64,000 nucleotides of DNA from Epichloe hybrida (Eukaryota; Ascomycota; Sordariomycetes; Hypocreales; Clavicipitaceae). The stretch spans positions 1,302,001-1,366,000 of the forward strand of contig JAFEKR010000006.1 of the NCBI GenBank assembly GCA_019022495.1, written 5' to 3'. Positions 22,707 through 34,765 of this stretch are shown piece by piece. Every line of letters begins with the position of its first letter. Positions within the stretch are counted from its first letter, which is position 1. The position numbers were made by a program, and so were the translations under genes. Under the pieces are notes generated by a model, which saw nothing but the letters and a program-made list of their open reading frames with translations, was not told where the DNA came from and made no database searches.

Positions 22707-24343
22707 TTACCCCCGAAAATCAATGTTGGACCTTGTTGAGTCCAGACTAGGACGAACTGAAACGCTGGAACTACGTCTCCGCCTCGCTCTTTGCTCTCCA
22801 GGGTCTGCTGGATGTAAACCCGCAGACTTTGCGAATATGTTAAGAACATCAGTCAGTGATATGACGCCACTAAGCTTCCCAGATAGACGAGCACCAGGCA
22901 TGGCGGCAGCAGGAGCTGACGATCCGCTAGCCGATGGTTGCGGGCCCATCATCGGAGTGACAGGAACCGACGGTGACGGAGATACTGGCTCTACAATCCA
23001 CATGCGGTGTGATCTTGTCGCTGTGAGTTTGCCCACAACGTGGGCCAGCGTTGACAGGGGTGTGACGTAGAATACAGGGAACGCATCACGTCCTTGCTCA
23101 ACCCCTCGCTCACTCAGAATGACAGATAGAAAATGCATGCAAGACTCGCCAAGTAATGGAGCACTTGATGTCGTAGTTAAATGACGAACGTCTTTTGTCG
23201 AGATGTTGCCTACAACGTTTTGGCCGTTATCAACAACAGCAATGCTAGTCAATCCTTCATCGTTCATGAGCATCAAGGCATCTGACAGAGGAGCATCCGA
23301 GCTATACACGAAATCATATCAGCGATCACAGGAGCCAACGATGCGTAATGCATGGTTTTGAGAAACTTGATTGTAACTTACTTGACAGAGATTATTTGTT
23401 GGGCACCCATTCCCAAGTCCCGTAGCAGAACGGGATATAAACGGTCAATCGTGTGAAAGTTGACGCCCTCGTTCCAAAAGAAGTCCACCATGCGAAGCTG
23501 GCTCATTATACCCACCACATCACCAAGCGAGCTGGTAACAAGCAATCGATGGATTCCGCTGCCTAGAATTTCGATAGCTTGGGATAAATTGCCAGTTGAT
23601 GGTACCCCAACTAAAGGCTCTTGTCTGCAGAAGGGTTGTATTTGACGAAGCAACGTCTTTTGGCCCTCTCTTGCTTGACGTATTATGTCATTATACAGTT
23701 CAACGTGGTCCGGCTCTGGTTTGGCAAGGCCAACGACGACCAAAAGATACGCGTTCAGGTCTGAATAGTCAAAAGTCGCCGTGGCAACGCGATCCGAGGT
23801 ATTGTTACGCACGAGTATGACGTTTGTTCGGCTTTTCAAAAGGGCCTATTACAGAGTCAGCAGTCAAGCTCGCTAGTTCAAACAAGCATGAAGCGGAGAA
23901 TACTTGAGACGTCCAGCATCCCACGTACACTCACTCACCTTTGTGGCATCTTCTACACTACTATCCATGTCGACCCATTTCACGTCTTCTGCAGAGACAA
24001 GCTCATCCGTGGTGATCTCACCCCATTCCCGACCAACAAACTTGGGATTTACGTTTCGCTGGCCTACAGGCGGATGTTTTAGCAACTCCTGAACTGCAGC
24101 TTGAGTGAAGGAAGGATGACGATGACGCGGTGATTGAGGAGCATTTCGAAGATTCTCGGCGAAGCTCTGTCGATGTGCCGACTTGTCGATATTGCTCAAT
24201 GACGGCGTTCTTTTCGGTGCTGCATCTTGGTCAGGGTTAGAGGCGATAGAGGCGCTTGCATCAGTAGGCGCCGCTTGTTTTCGAGCATTTTGGTCTAAAG
24301 TCCTTTCCGATTCACCTGCGGGGACATCAGAATGAGGATCCAT
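22707..24343 (-). CDS. sds23: CBS-domain protein Sds23/Moc1
   Basis: Sds23-type proteins carry CBS repeats and in yeasts inhibit PP2A-like phosphatases and influence APC/C, stress and nutrient responses. Three exons, 24343-23939, 23845-23382 and 23301-22707, are joined by introns of 93 and 80 nt (GTGAGT..ATAG and GTAAGT..TATAG) and give 487 residues. The start ATG at 24343 gives [11 protein letters not shown]. The disordered N-terminus has [12 protein letters not shown], and the family [19 protein letters not shown] leads into the first CBS repeat. Later CBS blocks read [39 protein letters not shown] and [15 protein letters not shown]. The C-terminal tail [15 protein letters not shown] is a likely phosphosite cluster. 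Exon joins restore conserved sequence ([13 protein letters not shown] and [12 protein letters not shown]). Confidence 0.92.
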
Positions 24344-25298
24344 CAATGCCTGAAGATGACTTTTGATTGTCGCGGGGGTCTTTGATCCTGCGGGGTTTGA
24401 ATCGTTGAGGAAAAGCTGCTTCAGAAGTTAAAGAGCACTCAGCAGCCTTGGCGGAATACGAGCTCTCAATAAAATGGGTCATGTGCCGCTTTAGGCGATG
24501 TTTCACGAGGCAGTGAATGTCTCTTGCCTCCATGTGTGTTTATTAATAAGGAACGATTACAATCTCTTGGAGCTCTGGCGGGGGTGGGGCGTGACGCATC
24601 GGATATTACCGATGGGACGGTAAAATCGCGACATACTTAAGCAATACATAATCATGCTAATTCTCACTCCAGGTCACGTGTACCAACAAAATTGAAACGC
24701 TGAAGTCAGACAAACGTTAATATGTGCTTCTTTTGACATATGTATTGTTTCATTGCGTCACAAGGGCGGGATATCCAGGCCAGGCGATATGTTCGAGCTT
24801 ATTTCGTACTCTGCGCGGTCAACTGTTGATAAGGTAGACACCACTTTCTCATTGTTAAGAGATCAACCAGCCTGTGTTCTGCCCGAGCCTGGCTTTTCGA
24901 GTGTTTGCAATTTCTGATTCCCAAATTCCCAACTACCTAGGTCCATATGGACTAAAAACCTAGGTAGGTTTTGACGGTGGGTCGAAATGCTGCTGGCAGC
25001 GAGCACTTGGCGCGACGCATTCATGCGACCAGGGGTCTCTCAGCCACGCTAGGCCGCGTTTCTAAAAGTTCACTCTGGTTGCCTGCCCACTTGCATCTTC
25101 CCCTCCCCCACTTTGTCCCGCCCACCAAAAGCCAACTCCCAAGGGAGGCAGGATTTGATCTCGTTCTTGATTCTCTCCAGACGACAGAGCTGGTCCTTAC
25201 GCCCCTGCACACTTCGTCCACGTCTCGCCGCAAGCCGCCAGAAAAAAAAGTGCCGACTTCGGGCAGCACGGCGCTTATACCGCCTAGCCGCCGCAATA
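24344..25298. promoter_or_regulatory. divergent promoter region of sds23 and kap121
   Basis: The two flanking genes are transcribed away from this 955-bp gap. It contains an inverted repeat with CTACCTAGGT (24933-24942) and ACCTAGGTAG (24958-24967) around the palindrome CCATATGG (24943-24950). From about 25,000 to 25,290 the plus strand is pyrimidine- and C-rich, as in many fungal 5' leaders. Longer ORFs here overlap on both strands and carry no domain. Confidence 0.55.
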
Positions 25299-28200
25299 AT
25301 GTCTCTGCTATCCGCCGAGGTGCACGCTGAGCTGACACAGCTCTTGCAAGCGCTCCAGTCCGCAGACAATGCCACCCGTTCTCAAGCCGAGGAGCATCTT
25401 CAGAACAACTGGACGGGTAACCGACCAGAAGTACTTCTAGTGGGACTTGCTGAGCAGATTCAAGGGGCTGGGGATAATGCCGTACGTCATGTCTAATCCT
25501 ACACACTGGCCATTGCCCCAACGCAGACATGTTGCCTCTTTCTTATGTTAATTTTGGTCCTAACACCGCAAACTTAGGCTCGATCTTTCGCTGCTGTTAT
25601 CTTTCGACGAATTGCCTCCAAAACTCGCAAGGTAGAAGCAGGGAACAACGTGGACTTGTTTTACTCATTAGCGAAGGATCAAGCTATTGTTATTCGTCAA
25701 AAACTCTTGGAAACTCTCGCTACCGAGCCAGATCGTACAGTTCGTAACAAGATCAGTGATGCCATTGCAGAGGTTGCGCGGCAATATACGGATAACAGTG
25801 CGTATCCAGGGAGGCCTGGCAGTGGCCACTTCATGCCTCATATACTAATTCTTGTCCTTCTTCAACAGACGATTCGTGGCCGGAATTGCTCGGTGTTCTA
25901 TTTCAACTGAGTCAAGCGCCAGAGGCAGAAAAGCGAGAAAACGCGTTTCGGGTTTTTAAAACGACGCCTGGAATCATCGAAAAGCAACATGAAGAAACGG
26001 TACTGCAGGCTTTCCAGAAAGGATTTCAGGATGATGCTGTCATGGTATGTCTTGAATTAAATTTTCCTTCTATGCCCCCACCGAAAAGAAAAAGAAAATA
26101 GAGGCTAATGTAATCAAAAATTGATTATTGTTACAGGTTCGCTTAGCCGCAATGGAAGCATTTGCATCCTTTTTCGGCACAATCAGCAAAAAGCCACAAA
26201 CCAAATACTACGCTCTGATCCCCGATGTTCTAAACATTCTTCCTCCTATCAAAGACTCTCAAGACTCCGAAGATTTGAGCAAGGCGCTTTTAGCTCTGAT
26301 CGACTTGGCTGAGACGGCACCCAAGATGTTCAAGCAGCTTTTCCAAAACCTTGTGCAATTCAATGTGTCTGTCATCCAGGATAAAGAGCTTGATAGCATT
26401 TGCCGCCAGAATGCGCTCGAGCTCATGGCTACGTTTGCCGACTATGCTCCTTCTATGTGCCGCAAAGATCCATCCTACACCAATGATATGATCACCCAGT
26501 GCCTGAGCTTGATGACCGATTTGGGAGAAGACGATGACGATGCTTCCGAGTGGCTGACTTCAGATGACGTGAGACTTCATTCCTGGCACCTCCAATTATT
26601 GAATGTGATTGAGCTGTGTTAGCTGACTTGAGTATCTTAGCTTGAACAAGATGAGAACGATCAAAATCATGTAGCGGGCGAGCAGACCATGGATCGCCTG
26701 GCAAACAAGCTAGGTGGGCAGACAATCCTGGCCCCTACATTCAATTGGCTTCCTAGGATGATGAACTCCATGGCTTGGCGGGATAGACACGCCGCTCTCA
26801 TGGCAATTTCAGCCATATCTGAAGGGTGTCGCGACTTGATGATTGGTGAATTAAGTCAAGTGCTCGATTTGGTCATACCAGCCTTGCAGGATACTCATCC
26901 TCGCGTTCGTTGGGCGGGATGCAACGCACTAGGCCAAATGAGCACAGACTTCGCGCCGAAGATGCAAACCGACTTTTACGATCGAATTCTAAAGGCTGTC
27001 ATTCCTGTGCTGAATTCGCCGGAGGCACGAGTCAAATCTCACGCTGCGGCTGCCCTCGTCAATTTCTGTGAAGAAGCTGAGAAGTCGATCCTTGAGCCTT
27101 ATCTTGACGATCTCCTGTCACACCTTTTCCAGCTTCTCCAAAGCGACAAACGCTATGTGCAGGAACAGGCTTTGTCTACCATTGCCACCATTGCCGATGC
27201 TGCCCAGGCGGCATTTTCTAAGTATTACGACACTCTTATGCCACTTCTCGTCAATGTGCTTCAAAATCAAAGTGAGAAGGAATATCGACTTCTGCGTGGC
27301 AAAGCTATGGAATGCGCTACACTTATTGCTCTGGCTGTAGGTCGAGAGCGGCTGGGTCAAGATGCGATGACCCTTGTCAACCTTTTGGCTAACATTCAGG
27401 CCAATATTACGGATACAGATGATCCACAAGCCCAGTATTTGATGCACTGCTGGGGCCGTATGTGCCGTGTTATGGGCTCTGATTTTGTCCCATTCCTCGA
27501 AAATGTCATGCCTCCTCTTCTAGAGCTAGCCATGGCAAAAGCAGATATACAGTTGCTTGAAGACGACGAGCAGGCTGAACAAATGAACGGAGAGGATGGC
27601 TGGGAGTTCGTCCCGCTCAAAGGGAAGATGATTGGCATTCGGACAAGCACTATGGATGACAAACATATGGCCATTGAGTTGCTTGTTGTATATGCGCAGG
27701 TTCTCGAGGCTGCATTTGCGCCATTTGTAGCCAACATCATGGAGAAGATTGCCTTGCCAGGTCTTGCCTTCTTCTTCCATGATCCCGTTCGGTATATCTC
27801 AGCCAAGCTTGTGCCACAGCTGCTCAGCTCGTATAAGAAAGCTTATGGCTGCCCATCCAATGAGTTGGCGGGTCTCTGGACGGCAACTGTTGGAAAACTT
27901 CTAGAAGTACTCAGCGCTGAGCCCTCAATCGAAACGCTTGCCGAGATGTATCAATGCTTTTACGAATCTGTAGAGGTTGTTGGGGCAGATAGTCTCACTG
28001 CCACTCATATGAATGGCTTCATTGACTCTGTTCTTTCTGCGATCGAGGACTACCAAAACAGAGTCGTCCAGCGAGCAGAAGACAAGGAAGGAGCAACTGC
28101 TGATGACGTTGAGGATGAGGCTGAAGATGTTGAAAGAGAAATTGAGGATGACCAGACTTTATTGTCAGACATGAACAAGGCGTTCCACTCTATCTTCAAA

Positions 28201-28984
28201 AATCATGGAGCGGCTTTCCTTCCAGCATGGGAGAGGTTGATGTCGACATATGAAGCCTTCCTGACGTCCCCAGATCCTACACAGAGACAATGGGGGCTTT
28301 GCATCTTAGACGATGTACTTGAATACTGTGGACCGGAGAGTCACCGATACTCCAGTTATATCACGCAACCTCTAGTTGATGGCTGCCGAGATTCCTCAGC
28401 AGCGATACGTCAAGCCGCTGCGTATGGAATTGGTGTGGCAGCTCACCACGGAGGAGCGGCATGGACACAATTCTTGGGCGGATCAATACCTTATTTGTTC
28501 CAGGTAGCTCAAGTGTCGGAAGCTCGGAATGACGAAAATGTTTACGCTACGGAGAACGCGTGCGCCGCCATTGCTAAAATATTGCATTATAACGCTGGCA
28601 ATGTAGGGGACACTCAAGCCGTTATTGCGCAGTGGGTGGACACCCTTCCTGTTGTCAATGATGAAGAAGCAGCTCCATATGCATATGCATATTTGGCTGA
28701 GCTGATTGACCAGTGAGTTGATGTGAGAGTCAAATCCAACCTAGAGACTGTAGCTAACCCGGGTGACTTTTCGTAGACGAAACCCTGTCATTCTCAATCA
28801 AGCGAGCAAGCTCTTCCTTTTCGTCGTCCAGGCTCTGGAGGCAGAAGCCATACAAGGACAGACAGCCAGCAGAGTAGCCTCTGCCGCCAAGTCGCTGCTC
28901 ACTGCAGCAAATGTGGATCCGATGCCTCTGCTCAGCCAATTCTCGCAAGAATCGCAACAAACAATTATGCGTTACTTCAATTAA
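25299..28984 (+). CDS. kap121: Importin beta-like karyopherin Kap121/Pse1 (importin-5 type)
   Basis: HEAT-repeat nuclear import receptor that carries cargoes such as ribosomal proteins into the nucleus in a Ran-dependent way. Six exons, 25299-25481, 25578-25797, 25869-26044, 26137-26568, 26641-28712 and 28777-28984, with introns of 96, 71, 92, 72 and 64 nt, yield 1,096 residues, near yeast Pse1 length. N-terminal sequence includes ARSFAAVIFRRIASKTRK, the importin-beta N-terminal pattern. HEAT repeats run throughout (DTHPRVRWAGCNALGQMSTD is typical), and an acidic loop lies near VEDEAEDVEREIEDDQ. The C-terminus ends SQQTIMRYFN. All donors are GTRNGT-like and all acceptors YAG. The joins give continuous family sequence (YTDNNDSWPELLGVLFQL). 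Family assignment is firm; cargoes cannot be read from sequence. Confidence 0.95.
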
Positions 28985-30585
28985 GATGATATGTTCTAAG
29001 ATGTAACTGCTTCGCGTCGCTTCTGCTAACTCGATAGCTACCAGGTCCGTGGACATTTCTTTCGATGCAAATAGAGCGATTTAGTTATGTTTTAGATGGA
29101 TAATATTACCGTGCGCCTGCGAGATCACGTTGTTGTGGCCAAGGCTAGTTAGCTGCAGTTTTGAATGGTCAGAAGAAGAAGTAGGGCCTGATGAATTAAA
29201 TGGATCAGATAAATGACGTTCACATTCTGCTTACTTTCCGATCGGGACATCATGAATGAAGCATGCCTTTATCTACATGCGGACTGTGGGCTGAAAGAGA
29301 CGCGAGCCTAGATGCACTACGCCTGAGAATACGATCCACAGAAGATTTGCTTGATGCTCTTTCTGTTTGTTACATCAACGGCGAAGCTCATTGACTTGTT
29401 TTGCGACAAAGTCAACACGAATGAACTGTGACAAACATGAACATGGAATTCGAAGAATCGATCAGTTGAAATAGTATTGGTCATTTCAACCTCCTGAATA
29501 TATAACTGAATTGTTAAGAATAGTACAATACTTCCCTCGATGAGCAAATAATGAGCTGATACCCCGTTCAGTGAGACGGAGAGCAAGTCGTCGAGCCGAG
29601 CCAGACACGCTTGCTTGTTCGGATACCTTTATACGGGAGGGAGTCACAGAGTGCTGGGATTCAACGCTAAAACAGATTTCGGCTGACAACAATCCCAGCA
29701 TTTATTGGTGAAACACATGAGGGCCACTTTACGCTGAGTCATCAACCCTACATATGCCTGGTTGCCTGCGCCCATGAACCCAGAATGCAACGCTGCCTGT
29801 CTCGTCAACGCCCTATTTTGCTTCTACTAGTCTCACAATACGCAACTTGCACGTTGATTATTCTTTTTCCTTCTTACAGACATCAAGATAGCTACTGCAA
29901 AGGTTGCAAGAGGCAGTACATTCATCCCCCCCCCCTCCCCCCGTGTGCAGGGAGGGACCGTGCTGCAGAAGAGGTTGCATTCCTCCAGTACAATTCCAGG
30001 GACGAGCGGTCCACCGACGTATTCCACCTCTCCTTTGGCTCAAGGCTTGACTCAAGGCCGCCGCCCCCTCACTCGTCCACCTTTCATGAATCTCGTTTGA
30101 CCTTTTACAATCACGTACGCAGTACAACCTGATGCAAGCGGCTGCGCAATTCTTGACGAACCACGATACGGCGGCGGCGGCGACGACGACGACAAAATCT
30201 ATTGACAGTCGCAGTAATCACTGCAACAGTGCCAAGACGGAGCAACACGTTTAGTGTGGTTAAATGACTTCCTGAACGTTGTTGGTGCATGGCTCTTGTC
30301 AACTAACAACTGTCCACCGGCCACTCTACTGATCGCGTCCAATCACGGAAAATCCGAGTTACTAATTACCGACCACTCTTCTGTTTATACCGAACCGCAT
30401 TACAACAGTCACCAGGAACTTACGAGTGCCCGTTTGTGTGCACAGCTGCCATTCGATATCCTCCACGTGCAGATCTGCACGCCTAGATTTTTGCGACACT
30501 CCCGCCGATCCTATCTCCTGCTTACGTCTCAATTCAGGGCTCAAACGGCGACGGAGCCATTCCCGTCTAGCCAGATGCTGTTGCC
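28985..30585. promoter_or_regulatory. kap121 3' region and long upstream region of white collar-1
   Basis: About 1.6 kb without a supported gene. Near 29,929-29,942 there is a C-rich tract (TCCCCCCCCCCTCCCCCC-like) and near 30,170-30,192 a GGC/GAC repeat, both typical of leader or promoter DNA. Short upstream ORFs occur at 30,264-30,275 and 30,289-30,306, and an overlapping one starts at 30,575. The length fits the long 5' leaders known for photoreceptor and transcription-factor genes. Confidence 0.5.
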
Positions 30586-33500
30586 ATGGAGGGCTACTAC
30601 TCGTCCAATGCGATGCCTCCCCACGAGGTACGGCGTCAGCTTTCGCAACAGCGCGAGGAGCGACAGCAGCAACCTACTCAACCGTCAACGGGCACTGCCA
30701 TGGGTATGATGAACCATTCTGTAGTTTCAGGTCCGCAGATGTCAATGCAACCGCCATCCTCTGCGATGTCACAGATGGTCTCGGGTCAGCCAATGATGCC
30801 AGGAGATTCACTAGACGATATCATTCGAAATAACCAAAGCGAGATTCATCGCCGAAAGAGCATGCCACAAGCATATGGAAGCCCTTCAATGGATCCTCAT
30901 AGTCCAAGACGTATGTCATCTAGTGGTTCACCAGGAGACGTGCTGTCCTTTGGGGCTGGCCACACCGACCTGGGTTCATTTCAGTTTGCGCAACAGGTTG
31001 GGCACTCGTTTGCTGGCCTCAACACAAACTTCCATATGCCAGATCAAATGGGCAACTTCGACGCCGCTGAGTTTTCTGGGATCTCATCGGATCTCATCGG
31101 ATCCATGCACCCACCTGGTTTTGGTCATGTTGATGTTAATCAAATGCCAAATGAACCCCTCGCGCTATTCCCGCCCTCTCCGGTCCCCAGAACAGGGGGA
31201 ACTAATGACAGCGCCATGAACAACAACTTCACAACTGGCCAAATGACCGGTCTTGATGACGCGTTTCCTACCGAGCCTTCCGCCAGTAACTCTTCCATCA
31301 GTGCAGCCTCCCATGCGGTGTCAGGCTCCATGAGCAGTCGTCCAAATACCATGCTACATATCTCCACAGCACAAATGAATACAATGAACCCAGCTGCAAC
31401 TCGTGCTTCGAGTGGAATTACTGCAAGCAGGGGCGGCAACACGTTCGGCCAAGTCCTGCCGCCGTCCTTGTCAAGACATGTTTCTTCGTCCGAGTCGGTC
31501 ATTTCTCAACAGCAAGGTACATCTTCTACTAGCATCACTCAAACAAGCTCGAAATCTGGGCCTGCGACACCGATTACTGCTGCGGCTACCCGAGAAAACA
31601 AGGAGAAGACGATATACTCCAAAAGCGGATTCGATATGTTAAAGGCCCTTTGGCTGGTAGCGACCAGAAAAGACCCAAAAATTAACTTGGGGGCAGTTGA
31701 CATGTCATGTGCCTTCGTCGTTTGCGATGTGTCAATGAATGATTGCCCCATTGTTTACGTGTCCGACAATTTTCAAAATCTCACGGGCTATAGTCGCCAT
31801 GACATTGTTGGCCAGAACTGCCGCTTTCTGCAAGCACCAGATGGCAAAGTGGAATCTGGTTCAAAGCGGGAGTTCGTTGATGACGGTGCTGTGTACAACT
31901 TAAAAAAAATGATACAGGAGGGCCGCGAAGTCCAGCAAAGCCTGATCAATTATCGGAAGGGCGGAAAACCGTTTCTCAACTTGCTCACTATGATACCGAT
32001 CCCTTGGGACACGGATGAGATTCGATATTTTATCGGATTCCAAATAGACTTGGTTGAGTGCCCAGACGCAATCTCGGGTCAAGAGTTGGGTGGCGTGAAG
32101 GTCAACTACAAGCATAGCGATATTGGGCAGTATATTTGGAATCCACCTGCCTCAAGCCACTGGGAACCAGAAAACGGCCAATCACTAGGCGTTGATGATG
32201 TCTCAACGCTTTTGCAACAGTTCAATCCCAAAGGCTTGGTATCCGACTGGCACAAACAATCTTGGGATAAAATGCTTTTGGAAAACACTGATGATGTTGT
32301 TCATGTTCTATCTTTGAAGGGTTTATTTCTATACTTGTCTCCGTCCTCCAAACGTGTGCTGGAATACGACACGGTAGATCTAGTTGGCAACTCTCTCTCT
32401 TCTGTCTGCCACCCATCTGATATCGTTCCTGTCACAAGGGAGTTGAAAGATGCAACTGCTGGGAGCCAGGTCAATATTGTGTTCAGAATCAGACGAAAAC
32501 AAAGCGGTTACACTTGGTTCGAAAGCCATGGTTCGTTGTTCGTTGAGCAAGGCAAAGGCAGGAAGTGCATAATTCTCGTTGGCCGCAAACGCCCCGTTTT
32601 CGCTCTCAATCGCAAAAGTCTCGAAGTCAATGGAGGTATTGGCGACAGTGAGCTATGGACAAAGTTATCGACATCCGGCATGTTCTTGTTTGTTTCGTCG
32701 AACGTCAGGTCATTACTCGACTTGCAGCCAGAGTCACTACTTGGTACAAGCATTCAAGACCTCATGCGCAAGGAGTCTCGTCCCGAATTCGGTCGCTCGA
32801 TCGAGCAGGCCAGAAGAGGGAAAATTGTTGTATGTAAACATGAAGTACAGAATCGTCGTGGTCAGGGCCTTCAGGCACAGACTACGTTATATCCTGGGGA
32901 TGCGTCAGAAGGGCAGAAGCCTTCTTTTCTGCTCGCGCAGACTAAGCTTCTCAAAGCTTCATCTCGGAGTATTGCCCCAGCATCTACTCCTGCCACCAAC
33001 AAGGCAAGCTCTTCTACACCTCGTTCTAGTGCGGCTACTCCCACAAACGCAGGGAGTGGTCATGTCTCGCAGCCGGCCGGGGGTGCCTTAGTACCGGGAA
33101 CGCAGGACGCCGCTCTTGCAGCTGAGGATAATATATTTGACGAATTGCGGACAACTAAATGCTCCAGTTGGCAGTTTGAGCTTAGGCAAATGGAGAAAGT
33201 GAACAGAATTCTTGCTGAGGAGCTTGGAGGCTTGTTGTCGAATAAGAAGAAAAGGAAACGTAGAAAAGGTGTTGGTAACATGGTGAGAGATTGTGCGAAC
33301 TGCCATACACGCAATACACCAGAGTGGAGACGTGGTCCAAGTGGACAGAGGGACCTCTGCAACAGTTGCGGATTGCGTTGGGCAAAACAGGTATGTGGCG
33401 TTTGGTGATAGCTCCGGATCTTGCTAACACATATGACCAGACTGGACGTGTCTCGCCGCGCAACTCCTTACGGGGGGGTAACAACGGCAACGGCGACACC

Positions 33501-33791
33501 CAGAGCAAGAAGTCAGCTTCTCCCATTCACTCATCTCCCCTGCACAAAGAGATTTCCTCGGAAACACCAAACACGAGAGCTGCCAACACCGCTCAGCCCG
33601 ACACAATAGAGGTTGAAGAAGTCAATGCAACACAGATCGGAAATCATGTTGGGAACAACGGACAACATCTTAACGCGACTCAGAAATCAAATACGGCGAT
33701 GCCACCACCAAGTCAACCTTCACTGTCTGGTGGGGCTGTAGGCTCAGTAATGACCTCGATTAAGGAGGAGCGCGAAACAAGTCAACCGTAG
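30586..33791 (+). CDS. wc-1: Blue-light photoreceptor and GATA transcription factor White Collar-1
   Basis: WC-1 binds flavin through its LOV domain and, with WC-2, activates light-responsive and clock genes. Exon 1 (30586-33390) and exon 2 (33441-33791) around a 50-nt intron (GTATGT..ACCAG) give 1,051 residues. The N-terminal about 330 residues are Ser/Gln/Met-rich and disordered. The LOV domain at about 365-490 keeps the photoactive cysteine, C412, in GQNCRFLQAPDG. Two PAS-like regions follow (about 560-670 and 690-800). A basic NLS-like stretch (KKKRKRRKG) precedes a class-IVb GATA finger starting at C903, pattern CX2CX18CX2C (CANC..CNSC). The tail is Ser/Asn/Thr-rich. All light-sensing and DNA-binding residues I can check are present, so the protein looks functional. 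The ATG at 30586 is preceded by an out-of-frame ATG 11 nt upstream. Confidence 0.96.
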
Positions 33792-34765
33792 GCACAAACG
33801 TCATTCGATGCCTATTAACCTTGAGTCTCTGTTGATAGTCTCTGCGAGGCGTAGTATCCATCCTCACTACAAACTAGTACTCGAGAAACTGTCGCTCAGC
33901 AATATTTAAAACGACCTAGACTTTTCTTTCATGCCTCCTTGATACCCCTCATCTATACCGAACAGCTGGCTGCACCTGCAATGTAAGGTATACCGTGGGC
34001 TGCAGGCAGCCTTGTCGGCAAATTTTATTGGCCACTACGAAATATACAGTTAGCTTTGTAAATCGGTTGATCTACATAGGTTGGACCATACGTTTTTTTT
34101 TTTCTTGGTGCTTCGCTTGGGAGTTGGGTCGTTTCAGTCAAAGGATGACTGACAGGTTTGGTTTATCGGCGCTATGTGATAACACGAGGCGTCAGCTGGT
34201 CGAATTGTACGTAGAGTATACGAAGACGAATATCATTTACTTGGAATGGTATTTCATTTGCCTTGATTTGCCGCGATCATCTTGGTTGGATGTAAAATCA
34301 CTTCACCCCTTTACGTGACCACTGTCAGTACCCGATATGTTTGTCGGGCAGATAGATGTAAATTTCACTGCAGATGACCTTTATGCAGCCTTGCTGAGTC
34401 ACAATAATGTCACCAGTATTTTGAGACCGAGAGCTGCTTTCGCTAGCCAAAAAAAAAAAATTAGGCAAGACACAACAGCCGTGGAAAGGAAAATACGCCA
34501 CTTCATTTAAGTCTGTTACCGAACAAATTCACAAAATCAAGGAATCAAGGAATTCACATTTTTTGACACAGCCTATCAGAGATGAAGGAGAACACGTACT
34601 CCATCTACTTGTGTTACGTTGACTGCCTGCCAATCATGCAAGAGAAGAAAATGAAACGAAATATAAATCAACCAAGATCAACACTATCGTATTACGATAC
34701 ACTTTTTCTGTCCAATTTGCTGTAAATGTTTGCCAAAGCAGCAGCTTCACTTGCTTGGAGATGCT
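33792..34765. other. convergent intergenic region
   Basis: This region separates the 3' ends of wc-1 (plus) and the UGGT gene (minus). There are two homopolymer runs (T at about 34,094 and A at about 34,449) and no convincing ORF. It should hold both 3' UTRs. Confidence 0.45.

Noticed and set aside
28985..30585. Possible small gene between kap121 and wc-1
   Set aside because: ORFs up to 151 codons exist but overlap on both strands, lack domains and extend into the wc-1 coding frame region.
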